Assembly: GCA_903970465.1 (NCBI GenBank)
Contig: CAJCIO010000063.1
Location: 1 to 37,312 of the forward strand
DNA length: 37,312 nucleotides
Direction: 5' to 3'
Source: Gammaproteobacteria bacterium
GTDB taxonomy: Bacteria; Pseudomonadota; Gammaproteobacteria; Pseudomonadales; Pseudomonadaceae
Part shown: positions 26,677-34,770 of the stretch, piece after piece
Layout: every line of letters starts with the position of its first letter
Position numbering within the stretch: the stretch's first letter is position 1
Translations under genes and position numbers: made by a program
The notes under the pieces: generated by a model
What the model was told of the DNA's origin: nothing
Database searches by the model: none
Seen by the model: the letters and a program-made list of their open reading frames with translations, nothing else

Positions 26677-28005
26677 TTAATAACCAACAGGTGTCTGACC
26701 ACCCTGAAGCACCACCGCCGGGGTGGCCGTAGCGGGTTCGTAGCGCTCGTGTCCGAGGTAAATCGCTGCAAGCGAAACCATACACAGCACCATTCCGATA
26801 CTCAGCATCGGCCAATAGGCCCCGGCGAACCTGGCGCTCAGCCAGGTGGCCAGCAACGGCGCGCTACTGCCGATCAGGTTGGCGATGTTGTAGCCCACCG
26901 CCGAGCCGCGGTAGCGCACATGGGCCGGGAATGCTTCAGCGAAGTACACCGGCTGGATGCCGGCATGCAGTTGCACCGTGCACAGCAAGCCCACCACGGC
27001 AACCCCGACCCACAGCGGCTGGCCGCTGCTCATCAACGGGAAGAAGCCAGCCATGGCCACCAGCATCAGTATCGATGCGCTAAGCATGCTGCGCCGGCGC
27101 CCCTTGCGGTCCGCCATCAGACCGCCCACGGCCATCGCCAGCATCGAAAACAGATGCGCGACGATGAGGATGGCGAAGGCGGTCTCTTTGCTCAGGCCCA
27201 GTTGATTGACGGCGTAGCTGAGGCTGTAGACTGCGGCGATGAAATACCCCACCGAGGGAGCGGCCCAGACCAGGGCCAAGCGCAGCATGGTGGGCACATG
27301 GGCAGCGAAACGGGGCTGCGAGAAGGTGCGCGGCTGTTGCTGACGCTGGATGAATGCCGGGGTTTCCGAAACTCTGGAACGGATATACAGCCCCAGCGCT
27401 ACCAGCAGCACGCTGAGCAGAAACGGCAAACGCCAACCGAAGGCAATGAATTGCTCGTTGCCGATCAGCGCAATGATGCCGAACAGCATGGCGTTGGCCA
27501 ACACCTGGGCCAGCGGTGAGCCCATGGCGATGAAGGAGCTGTAAAAGCCGCGACGATCGGCGGGCGCATGCTCCATGGTCAGCAGCTGACTGCCAGTGAC
27601 TTCGCCGCCCAGTGCAAAACCTTGCATGAACCTGAGCACTACCAACGCGATCGGCGCCCACACCCCTGCCGTGGCGTAGGTGGGCAGGATGCCGATCAGA
27701 AACGAGCACAGCCCCATGAGCAAGAAGGTGAAGACCAGCAATTTGCGCCGGCCGAGCTTGTCGCCGTAATAGCCGCAGACCATGCCGCCCAGGGGCCGGG
27801 CCATGAAGCCGACGGAAAAGGTCGCGAACGCCGCCAAGGTCGCGGTGGTGGGATCGGTGGCGGGAAAGAACAGCTTGGGCAGCACCGTCGCGGCAATCGC
27901 GCCGTAGGCGGCAAAATCCAGCCATTCCAGTGCCGAACCAGCGATACTGCTCAGCGCAGCGCGGGTAGCCATGGGGCTGCCGGACTGCGGGCCATGTGTA
28001 TTCAT
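26677..28005 (-). CDS. MFS transporter, metabolite:H+ symporter (MHS) type
   Basis: A 442-residue porter with 12 helices and the MHS features EWLDFAAYG in TM1 and GYYGDKLGRRKLL after TM2; members import organic acids such as citrate, alpha-ketoglutarate, shikimate and betaines. ATG 28005 has GGACA a few bases ahead; a frame start 24 codons upstream lies in the intergenic gap and lacks it. It forms part of the minus-strand run behind the enoyl-CoA hydratase gene. Substrate not readable. Confidence 0.9.
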   Translation of the reverse strand: MNTHGPQSGSPMATRAALSSIAGSALEWLDFAAYGAIAATVLPKLFFPATDPTTATLAAFATFSVGFMARPLGGMVCGYYGDKLGRRKLLVFTFLLMGLCSFLIGILPTYATAGVWAPIALVVLRFMQGFALGGEVTGSQLLTMEHAPADRRGFYSSFIAMGSPLAQVLANAMLFGIIALIGNEQFIAFGWRLPFLLSVLLVALGLYIRSRVSETPAFIQRQQQPRTFSQPRFAAHVPTMLRLALVWAAPSVGYFIAAVYSLSYAVNQLGLSKETAFAILIVAHLFSMLAMAVGGLMADRKGRRRSMLSASILMLVAMAGFFPLMSSGQPLWVGVAVVGLLCTVQLHAGIQPVYFAEAFPAHVRYRGSAVGYNIANLIGSSAPLLATWLSARFAGAYWPMLSIGMVLCMVSLAAIYLGHERYEPATATPAVVLQGGQTPVGY

Positions 28006-28116
28006 CTGCTTGTCCTTGTTTTGATTATTGGCGGATGTACAAACACGCAGTGGGCTGGCGGTAGCACTCTTGCGCACCGGAGTGCTGGCATCTGCGGCCC
28101 TGCGCGATTGAAAGCC

Positions 28117-28902
28117 CTAGCGGCCGATCCATTGCGGGCGACGCTTGGCGGCGAATGCACGAGGGCCTTCGATGGCGTCGGCACTTCCGAGCATTCGCGC
28201 GGCCATCGGATAATTTTCATGCATCGTGCCGTTGAGGTCCGCTTCGCGCAGGCTTTGCAGCATCACTTGCTTGGACGCCTGTATCGCCAGCGGAGCGCTC
28301 TCGAGGATTTCCTGGGCGAGTTGCCGGGCGGCCGCGAGCAATTGGGCCGGTTCAACGATCTGGTTGATCAAGCCCATCTCCAGCGCGCGCTCAGCGGTGA
28401 TCGGGCGCGCGGTCAACACCAGTTCCATCGCATGCTTCATGCCGATCTGGCGCGGCAGGCGCTGCAGCAATCCGCCACCCAGTGCCGCCAGCCCGACCCG
28501 CGGCTCCGGCAGCCCGAAACGCGCGGTGGACGACGCGACGGCAATGTCGCAAGCGGCGAGGATCTCCATTCCGCCCCCCAGGCACAGGCCGTTCACTGCC
28601 GCGATCAGTGGCTTCCACAGGTCGAAGCGATGGGTGATGCCGGCAAAACCGCTGCTGGGTTTGTCATGGTCACCGGTGGCCGCCAGCGCCTTGAGGTCGG
28701 TGCCGACGCAAAAGGCCCGCGTGCCACTGCCGGTGACGATGGCTACGCGCAGGTCATCGTCCAGCGCATAGCGATCAAAGGCATCCGCGAGCTCGTAGTG
28801 GGCTGACGGGTGTAGCGAGTTGAGCACGTCGGGACGATCCAGGGTCAGGGTCAAAATCGCTCCCTGGACTTCATACCGGATGAACTGATAGGTCGGCGAC
28901 AT
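28117..28902 (-). CDS. Enoyl-CoA hydratase/isomerase family protein
   Basis: A 261-residue crotonase. Both general acid/base glutamates of hydratases are in place (Glu113 in GGGMEIL, Glu133 in FGLPEP), so hydration of an enoyl-CoA is likely. The size and its association with a CaiB-type CoA-transferase recall CaiD, but a wider role cannot be excluded. The ATG has no purine-rich ribosome binding site (the leader reads CCATCCCTCTC), which is odd for a first gene. A perfect palindrome at 28924-28937 and a LysR-type box lie just upstream. Confidence 0.9.
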   Translation of the reverse strand: MSPTYQFIRYEVQGAILTLTLDRPDVLNSLHPSAHYELADAFDRYALDDDLRVAIVTGSGTRAFCVGTDLKALAATGDHDKPSSGFAGITHRFDLWKPLIAAVNGLCLGGGMEILAACDIAVASSTARFGLPEPRVGLAALGGGLLQRLPRQIGMKHAMELVLTARPITAERALEMGLINQIVEPAQLLAAARQLAQEILESAPLAIQASKQVMLQSLREADLNGTMHENYPMAARMLGSADAIEGPRAFAAKRRPQWIGR

Positions 28903-28923
28903 GAGAGGGATGGCTCTTCTTGT

Positions 28924-28937
28924 TGTGATGCATCACA
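28924..28937. promoter_or_regulatory. Perfect 14-bp palindrome in front of the hydratase gene
   Basis: TGTGATGCATCACA is its own reverse complement and lies 22 bp before the hydratase ATG, where a repressor would block transcription or the ribosome. It is shorter by two central bases than the CRP/Vfr site TGTGA-N6-TCACA. The binding protein is unknown; no regulator other than the LysR gene next door is near. Confidence 0.45.
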
Positions 28938-28980
28938 CCTTAGAAGTTGCCCCTCGCCACTGTCTATGCAACCACTTTTA

Positions 28981-29003
28981 TATTGATATAGGCCTACTCA
29001 ATA
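28981..29003. promoter_or_regulatory. Candidate LysR box (TATTGA-N11-TCAATA)
   Basis: Six-base perfect inverted arms around 11 bases, with a stop codon of the LysR gene inside the spacer. It lies 80-100 bp upstream of the hydratase ATG. If this operon has its own promoter, the LysR regulator encoded just upstream could bind here. Confidence 0.4.
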
Positions 29004-29917
29004 ATACCGGCCGCGTGCTGGAACAGCTGGGCGCAGACACTGCGCAACCAGCGATTGCCGGCGTCGTGATGGTAGCGTGCGTGCCAATGCTGCTTGACCG
29101 CGAAGCCCGGCAGCGGGATCGGGCAGTCGATCATCTTCAGACCTGAAGCACGCACCAGGGTCTGACCAATCAGGCGCGGCACTGTGGCGATCAGATCGGA
29201 GCTGAGGATTATCGAGGGCAGGCCTAAAAAGCCTGGCAAGCGAACCCGCACCTCTCGCTCGACCCCCAACTCCACCAGCGCCGCCTCCAAGCTCTGGTGG
29301 CCGACGCCGGAGGAAATCCCGATGTGCTGCTCGGCGCCATATTGTCCGGCGCTCAAGCCGCTGGACAGGCATGGATGTCCTTCGCGCACCACACACACCC
29401 AACTTTGCCGATAAAGCGTCTGTTGGTAGAACCCCGACTCCAGATCGGGCAGATAACCCAGGGCCAGGTCGGCCTCGCCGGCCTGTAGCTTCTCGGCCGA
29501 ATGCACGTCGATACGAATCGCCTCGAGGTTGACATGGGGCGCTGCCTTGGCAATCCGCCCGAACAGCTCCGGCAATAGCGTAGCGTGGCTGGCGTCGGTC
29601 ATGCAGATGCGAAAGGTGCGGGTCGCGGTGGCCGGGTCGAACGCGGCCTCTGCCGTCGAAAGCTGGCGCACCAGGGCCAGCGCATCGCGGCAAATTCCGA
29701 TCAACTCGTCGGCACGCGGCGTAGGCTGCATGCCGGTATGAGTGCGCACGAACAACGGATCGCTGAGTATCTCGCGCAGGCGGCCCAACCAGATGCTGAT
29801 GGTTGGTTGGCTCTGCCCCAGTTGCTCGGCGCAGCGGCTCACGCTGCGGGTGGTGTAAAGCAGGTCGAAGAGCTTGAGCAACTTGAGCTCGATCTGGGGT
29901 GGCTCGGTATTGATCAT
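28994..29917 (-). CDS. LysR-type regulator
   Basis: A 307-residue LysR regulator of the NodD/NahR-like subtype (LLKLFDLLYTTRSVSRCAEQLGQS, then SDPLFVRTHTGMQPTPRADEL). The effector domain (about 95-300) is complete. It is divergent from the CoA-transferase gene by 115 bp, with a candidate box in between, and precedes the hydratase operon on its own strand. It is the likely regulator of both. Its N-terminal half is the closest relative of the decayed LysR fragment at 31592-31796. Confidence 0.92.
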   Translation of the reverse strand: MINTEPPQIELKLLKLFDLLYTTRSVSRCAEQLGQSQPTISIWLGRLREILSDPLFVRTHTGMQPTPRADELIGICRDALALVRQLSTAEAAFDPATATRTFRICMTDASHATLLPELFGRIAKAAPHVNLEAIRIDVHSAEKLQAGEADLALGYLPDLESGFYQQTLYRQSWVCVVREGHPCLSSGLSAGQYGAEQHIGISSGVGHQSLEAALVELGVEREVRVRLPGFLGLPSIILSSDLIATVPRLIGQTLVRASGLKMIDCPIPLPGFAVKQHWHARYHHDAGNRWLRSVCAQLFQHAAGIIE

Positions 29918-29923
29918 GGGTTC

Positions 29924-29938
29924 ATTGCCTCACGCAAT
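29924..29938. promoter_or_regulatory. Candidate LysR box between regulator and CoA-transferase
   Basis: ATTGC, five bases, GCAAT: a 15-bp inverted repeat with a T-N11-A core, seven bases upstream of the LysR ATG and about 100 bp upstream of the divergent CoA-transferase ATG. This is the classical place for autoregulation and divergent control. Confidence 0.5.
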
Positions 29939-30032
29939 ACGCGGATTGTCGCTGCTGCATGGACGAACATCGCCCAGGCGCATAGCGTTCAAGCGGCTGC
30001 ATTTTTTTAATAAAAAAGAGTGAATACGCGTT

Positions 30033-31244
30033 ATGAGCACTGATCGACTTCCTCTGCAAGGCATCCGCGTGGTTGATTACAGCCACTTCCTGGCCGGCCC
30101 TTATATGTCCCGCTGCCTGGCGGCGCTGGGCGCTGATGTGATCAAGGTCGAACGACCCGACGGTGGTGACCCGGGCCGGGTCCACGCCTACATGGTGGGC
30201 GACGTCAGCGGGTATTTTCTGCAGCAGAACATGGGCAAGCGCGGCATTTGCGTGGACGTGCGCAAGCCCGAGGGGCTCAAGGTGATCGAAGATCTGGTGC
30301 GCAGCGCCGATGTGTTCGTCGAAAATTACCGCCCCGGCGCCCTGGAAAAACTCGGCTTGGGCTATGAGGCCCTGGCGGCGATCAATTCGCGCCTGATCTA
30401 CTGCTCGGTCTCGGCCTACGGGCATACCGGCCCTGAAGCAGGCCAGCCGGGTTTCGGCTTGATTGCCGAGGCAAAATCCGGCGCCATGGCGCAGATGGGC
30501 AATCCCGGCGAGGCGCCGCCCCTGCTGCGTATGCCGATCGCCGACATGTACACCGGTATCCACGGCGTGGCTGCCATCTGCGCGGCGATCGTTGGCCGTC
30601 AGCAGGACGGCGCGGGGCAGCACATCGACCTGGCTCTGTACGACTGCATGGTGTCGATGCACGACTTCGCGATTCAGGCCTACACCTTCAGTGGTGGCAC
30701 CGAAATCCCGCAGCCGGTCGGCCACGACTTGCCGAGTGCGACGGTGTACGGCGTATTCGCTGCCGCTGACGGGTATCTGGTGATCACCGCGCAGGTCGAC
30801 GCGATCTGGAAAAAACTCGCACAGCTGATCGGAGGTGACGCCCTGGCCGCGGATCAGCGTTTCCATACCTCCACAACGCGCAATGCCAATCGCCCGCAGG
30901 CCTTGGAGTACGTGACCCGCTGGACGCAAGCGCAGGCATCGGTGGCCCATTGCATCGAGCAACTGAACGCTGCCGGCGTACCTTGCGCGCCCATCCAGAG
31001 CATCGACGAAGTGATCAACGATCCGCAGGTAGCCGCGCGGGGCATGATCATTGAGCAGCAGCATCCGCAGCTGGGGACCATCCGCCTGCCCAACCTGCCG
31101 TTTCGTTTTTCCGGACATACGCCTGCCGTGCCCAAGCTGGCGCCGGGCCTGGGGGAAGACAACGAGGCAGTGCTCAAATCGTTGGGGTATGACGATCACG
31201 CAATCAGCTCCTTGACCCACGCCGGGGTGCTGCGCAACAGCTGA
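30033..31244 (+). CDS. CaiB/BaiF (class III) CoA-transferase
   Basis: A 403-residue class III CoA-transferase. It starts GIRVVDYSHFLAGP, and the catalytic Asp is Asp171 in IADMYTG (the GDSNTG Asp of formyl-CoA transferase). It moves CoA from a donor such as succinyl-CoA to a carboxylic acid. With the hydratase and two importers it would activate an imported acid for degradation. Its leader is AT-rich with a weak ribosome binding site. Donor and acceptor are unknown. Confidence 0.92.
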   Translation: MSTDRLPLQGIRVVDYSHFLAGPYMSRCLAALGADVIKVERPDGGDPGRVHAYMVGDVSGYFLQQNMGKRGICVDVRKPEGLKVIEDLVRSADVFVENYRPGALEKLGLGYEALAAINSRLIYCSVSAYGHTGPEAGQPGFGLIAEAKSGAMAQMGNPGEAPPLLRMPIADMYTGIHGVAAICAAIVGRQQDGAGQHIDLALYDCMVSMHDFAIQAYTFSGGTEIPQPVGHDLPSATVYGVFAAADGYLVITAQVDAIWKKLAQLIGGDALAADQRFHTSTTRNANRPQALEYVTRWTQAQASVAHCIEQLNAAGVPCAPIQSIDEVINDPQVAARGMIIEQQHPQLGTIRLPNLPFRFSGHTPAVPKLAPGLGEDNEAVLKSLGYDDHAISSLTHAGVLRNS

Positions 31245-31290
31245 AAAAAAGCACCCGCCCTGGCGAGCACCGGGGCGAGTGAAAGGGTGC
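31244..31290 (-). terminator. Rho-independent terminator on the minus strand
   Basis: Read on the minus strand, GCACCC and GGGTGC bracket a stem helped by inner GCCC/GGGC, followed at once by seven Ts. It sits three bases after the stop of the ketopantoate-reductase-like relic on the same strand, so it looks like a leftover of the ancestral gene. The stem is bulged, so efficiency is uncertain. Confidence 0.5.
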
Positions 31291-31292
31291 AG

Positions 31293-31463
31293 CTAGCCAT
31301 TCAGGACTGCGGGTGCGTTCTCTACCACCTCCAGGCCCTGACACTTGACGGTATCGATATGAATGCCAGGTCGGTTGAGCAGCCATGTCTCATGGCCGGC
31401 CGCACTCAGGCCTGCGCCAAAGGGGCTGCCAAGGGCGCCGACGCCATGGATGCCTGTTTTCAA
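31293..31463 (-). pseudogene. Relic of a ketopantoate reductase (ApbA/PanE)-like gene, N-terminal part
   Basis: The 56-codon frame reads KTGIHGVGALGSPFGAGLSA, then AGHETWLLNRPG and on to VVENAPAVLNG and a stop. This matches the Rossmann opening of 2-dehydropantoate 2-reductases (GxGALGSxFGxxLxxAGHxVxLLxR), but about 240 residues are missing and the first base-binding motif is degraded. Only a TTG can start it, without a ribosome binding site. A minus-strand terminator follows directly. It is a remnant, not a functional enzyme. Confidence 0.6.
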
Positions 31464-31591
31464 ATGCGGTGCGCCGCGTGATGCTGACGCCTCACCATAA
31501 ACACGCCATCACAATCCAGCCATACAATGAAGCCTATAGCCGTATTTGAAATACTAATAATGGTCCGAAGCGATGCGTTGCCTGATACAGA

Positions 31592-31796
31592 ATGCCGATC
31601 CTGTGCGACGTGCTCTCCACCACGCGTAGCGTGACCCGTTCCGCCGAGCAACGGGCCTTGAGGCAACCGACCGTCAACCTGTGGCTGGCCAGGGCCCCGC
31701 GCGCAATTGCATGATCCATCGTTCGTGCGCACACCGGGGGGCATGGCGCCGATCCCGCATGCCAGGACACGCGTACTGGTGACGCTGTTCAACTAA
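31592..31796 (+). pseudogene. Relic of a LysR-type regulator gene, frameshifted N-terminus
   Basis: The frame from ATG 31592 reads STTRSVTRSAEQRALRQPT, VNLWLAR and a stop at 31714; after a one-frame shift it continues DPSFVRTPGGMAPIPHAR to TAA. These two pieces line up in order with YTTRSVSRCAEQLGQSQPT, ISIWLGR and DPLFVRTHTGMQPTPRA of the intact regulator at 28994-29917. The wing after the recognition helix and all of the effector domain are lost. It is a decayed paralogue, on the opposite strand. Confidence 0.65.
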
Positions 31797-31950
31797 AAAC
31801 GCTTAACACCTGCTCCGCTGATGGCGCATTCCCGCTACCAAGGCGAACCGCGAAGCGCAGCTGGGCTTTGAATTCTGTGTTTACGCTACGTCATCAATCC
31901 GTTAACCCACTGAATCGTAATGGGTAATCAAACACAACCATGGCATGCCC

Positions 31951-32014
31951 CGGTACGGTCCGGCGACTGCCGCTTGCGCTGAGGATTGACAGTGAAATTC
32001 TCCGAGCCGTACCG
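31951..32014. promoter_or_regulatory. Distant inverted repeat and TTGACA-type element upstream of the oxidoreductase gene
   Basis: CGGTACGG (31951-31958) and its reverse complement CCGTACCG (32007-32014) flank a TTGACA hexamer near 31985. The gap upstream of the Gfo-type gene holds no other feature. The repeat may be an operator for the LysR regulator downstream, but the arms are 48 bases apart, so this is weak. Confidence 0.25.
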
Positions 32015-32086
32015 TCAGCGCACTTCGTAGGCCTACCCTGGCCTACGGTCCGCCACTCTCCAATAACTACAATAACGAGCAAGACT

Positions 32087-33184
32087 ATGACGACATCCTC
32101 CTCGGGTACTTTTCAACGAGTACCATCCGCCATGAACAAGACACGCATCGCCGTTGCTGGCGCCGGGTATATCGGCCAGGCGCACATTGCCGTGTTGCAG
32201 CAGAGTTCAACCTGTGAACTGGCCGCCATCGTTGACCCTTCACCCGCTGCTCGGACATTGGCAGCCCAGGCGGGTGTGCCATTTTATGCATCGCTGGAGC
32301 AACTGCTGGCCGAGGGTCCACCCGACGGCGTCGTTCTGGCGACCCCGAACCAGCTCCATGTCGCACATGCGAATCTGTGCATGGATGCAGAGCTGCCGAT
32401 GCTGCTGGAAAAGCCGCTGGCTCCCACCGTCGACGAGGGTCGCCTGCTGGCAGAGCGCGCCCAGGCGGTCAACGCGCGCATCCTGATCGGACATCATCGC
32501 GCCCACAGCCCGATCATGGCCAAGGCTCGAGAGGTGATCGCCGCAGGAACCCTTGGGCAAGTGGTCTCGGTAATGGGTAGCGCATTGTTCTTCAAACCGG
32601 ACGAATATTTCGCCGAGGCGCCATGGCGGCGTGAGGTGGGCGCAGGGCCGATTCTGCTGAACATGATCCATGAGGTTCATAACCTGCGCATGCTCTGTGG
32701 GGAAATCACTGCGGTTCAGGCATTCGCTTCACAGGCGGTGCGCCAGTTTCCGGTCGAGGATACCGTCGCCATCAATCTGCGTTTTGCCAGCGGCGCGCTA
32801 GGTACCTTCCTGCTATCCGACACCGCTGCGTCGGCGCGCAGTTGGGAGCAGACCTCACAGGAGAACAAGGCCTACAGCACTTACGAGGATGAGGACTGCT
32901 ACGTGATCGCTGGCACTCACGGCAGCCTCAGCGTGCCGACCATGCGCCTCAAGACCTACCCCCGCGATCAGGATCGCTCGTGGTGGAAACCTTTCGAGTG
33001 CGGAGTCGTCGACATGGTTCGCGAAGACCCGCTGTTACATCAGATGGAGCATTTCGGCGCGGTGATTCGTGGCGAAGCCGAGCCGCTGGTCAGCGTGCAT
33101 GACGGGCTGACTAACCTACTGGTGACCGAGGCCATCGTTCGCGCAGCGGCGACCGGCCAGGTAGTCGAACCAGGACGCCACTGA
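32087..33184 (+). CDS. Gfo/Idh/MocA family oxidoreductase
   Basis: A 365-residue NAD(P)-dependent dehydrogenase-like protein with the Rossmann GAGYIGQAH near the N-terminus, the EKPL motif and the C-terminal mixed alpha/beta domain. The MLLEKPLAPTVDEG segment is typical; members act on sugars, polyols and related ring compounds. ATG 32087 was chosen over ATG 32132, which lies closer to the Rossmann strand; both lack a strong ribosome binding site. The MHS porter follows after 83 bp, and a LysR gene after that. Substrate unknown. Confidence 0.87.
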   Translation: MTTSSSGTFQRVPSAMNKTRIAVAGAGYIGQAHIAVLQQSSTCELAAIVDPSPAARTLAAQAGVPFYASLEQLLAEGPPDGVVLATPNQLHVAHANLCMDAELPMLLEKPLAPTVDEGRLLAERAQAVNARILIGHHRAHSPIMAKAREVIAAGTLGQVVSVMGSALFFKPDEYFAEAPWRREVGAGPILLNMIHEVHNLRMLCGEITAVQAFASQAVRQFPVEDTVAINLRFASGALGTFLLSDTAASARSWEQTSQENKAYSTYEDEDCYVIAGTHGSLSVPTMRLKTYPRDQDRSWWKPFECGVVDMVREDPLLHQMEHFGAVIRGEAEPLVSVHDGLTNLLVTEAIVRAAATGQVVEPGRH

Positions 33185-33267
33185 GGCACGTGATGCCTTG
33201 CAGTACGCTCTCGCATCAAAGGCTTGAAACCAGAACTCCTTGATAAAAATAATAACGGAGGTGCCTT

Positions 33268-34659
33268 ATGGGCAGCCCATCGATACCTGAGACTCGCAGT
33301 ACGGCCCAGTCACGCAAGGCCACTGCCAGCGGTTGGATTGGCTCGGCGTTGGAATACTACGACTTTTTCATTTATGCCCAGGCGGCGGCGTTGATCTTCC
33401 CGCAATTGTTCTTCCCTTCCACCGACCCCAAGATTGCCATCGTGGCTTCGCTGGCAACCTATGGCGTGGGTTACCTGGCGCGTCCGGTAGGGGCGTTCTT
33501 CCTTGGCCACTGGGGTGATACGCGTGGCCGCAAGAATCTGCTGCTGCTGTGCATGTTCATGATGGGCATCGCTACCATGGGTGTGGGGCTGCTGCCTACC
33601 TATCATCAGGTCGGTATACTCGCCCCTATTCTGCTGGTGGTATTGCGCCTGGTTCAGGGATTCGCGGTGGCCGGTGAAATCTCCGGCGCCAGTTCCATGA
33701 TCCTTGAGCATGCGCCCTTTGGACGGCGAGGCTACTATGCGAGCTTCACCCTGCAGGGGGTGCAGTTCGGCCAGGTACTGGCGGCTGCGGTATTCTTGCC
33801 ATTGGCCTATTTCATGGCGCCGGAAGACTTCAACAGTTGGGGTTGGCGCATTCCGTTTCTGCTCAGTGCCGTAGTCCTGATCGCCGGCTATTTCATTCGC
33901 CGCGGCGTCCATGAAACGCCCGCTTTCGCCAACGCCGAGGCGGGCAATCAAACGGCTCGATCACCCATCGCCGAAGCCTTCAAATACAGCTGGAGGCGCA
34001 TGGTACTGGTGGTACTGGTGGCCTTCATGAACGTGATTCCGGTGGTTACCACGGTGTTCGGCGCCGTCTACGCAGTCCAGCCAGCCTATGGCATCGGCTT
34101 CGACAAAAGCGTGTACCTGTGGATACCGGTGATAGGCAATATCGTCGCCGTGCTGACCATTCCCCTGGTCGGCAACCTGTCAGACAGAATCGGCCGCCGC
34201 CCGCTCATCATCGGGGGTGCGTTGGGCTCCGGACTGTTGTCGTATGGCTATCTCTATGCGATCAGCATCCACAACCTGCCATTGGCCTTCGGCATGTCGC
34301 TGCTGATGTGGGGTGTGGTCTACCAGGGCTATAACGCGATTTTCCCCAGCTTCTACCCCGAGCTGTTCAAGACCCGATATCGCGTATCGGCCATGGCTAT
34401 CGCCCAGAACTTCGGCACCTTCCTCACCGCGATGCTTCCAGCGCTGTTCACCCTGGCCGCCCCGCCAGGTACCGACAACGTACCGATGGTGATTGGCACC
34501 CTGACTCTGGCGGTCACCTGCGTCGCCGCCGTGGCCGCCTACTTCGCGCCGGAAACCTACAGAGTGCCGCTGGACTCGCTGGGTAAAGACGGTGCGCAGG
34601 CGATGTCGAAAGAGAACTACGACAGTAACCGTTTCGAGTCCTTGAAGGAGCACAACTGA
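33268..34659 (+). CDS. MFS transporter, metabolite:H+ symporter (MHS) type
   Basis: A 463-residue MHS porter: GSALEYYDFFIYAQAAALIFP in TM1, GHWGDTRGRKNLL after TM2, 12 helices and a short polar tail. GGAGGT stands seven bases before the ATG. It forms an operon with the Gfo-type gene and ends in a strong hairpin at 34670-34695. It probably imports the substrate of that enzyme. Confidence 0.92.
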   Translation: MGSPSIPETRSTAQSRKATASGWIGSALEYYDFFIYAQAAALIFPQLFFPSTDPKIAIVASLATYGVGYLARPVGAFFLGHWGDTRGRKNLLLLCMFMMGIATMGVGLLPTYHQVGILAPILLVVLRLVQGFAVAGEISGASSMILEHAPFGRRGYYASFTLQGVQFGQVLAAAVFLPLAYFMAPEDFNSWGWRIPFLLSAVVLIAGYFIRRGVHETPAFANAEAGNQTARSPIAEAFKYSWRRMVLVVLVAFMNVIPVVTTVFGAVYAVQPAYGIGFDKSVYLWIPVIGNIVAVLTIPLVGNLSDRIGRRPLIIGGALGSGLLSYGYLYAISIHNLPLAFGMSLLMWGVVYQGYNAIFPSFYPELFKTRYRVSAMAIAQNFGTFLTAMLPALFTLAAPPGTDNVPMVIGTLTLAVTCVAAVAAYFAPETYRVPLDSLGKDGAQAMSKENYDSNRFESLKEHN

Positions 34660-34669
34660 GGTGATCAAA

Positions 34670-34695
34670 CCAGGGGCGGCAACTTCCGCCCTTGG
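34670..34695 (+). terminator. Strong hairpin after the MHS porter gene
   Basis: CCAGGGGCGG and CCGCCCTTGG pair over 10 bases with one G-T pair and a CAACTT loop. It starts 11 bases past the porter stop. There is no good T-run behind it, so it may act as a transcript-end stabiliser or an imperfect terminator. Confidence 0.55.
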
Positions 34696-34770
34696 TACAC
34701 AGTGTGTTTCAGTTTCCAGAGCGTTCGAGTTAGGGTGTAAATACCGCTACGCGCCCCCGAGCAGACGCCC

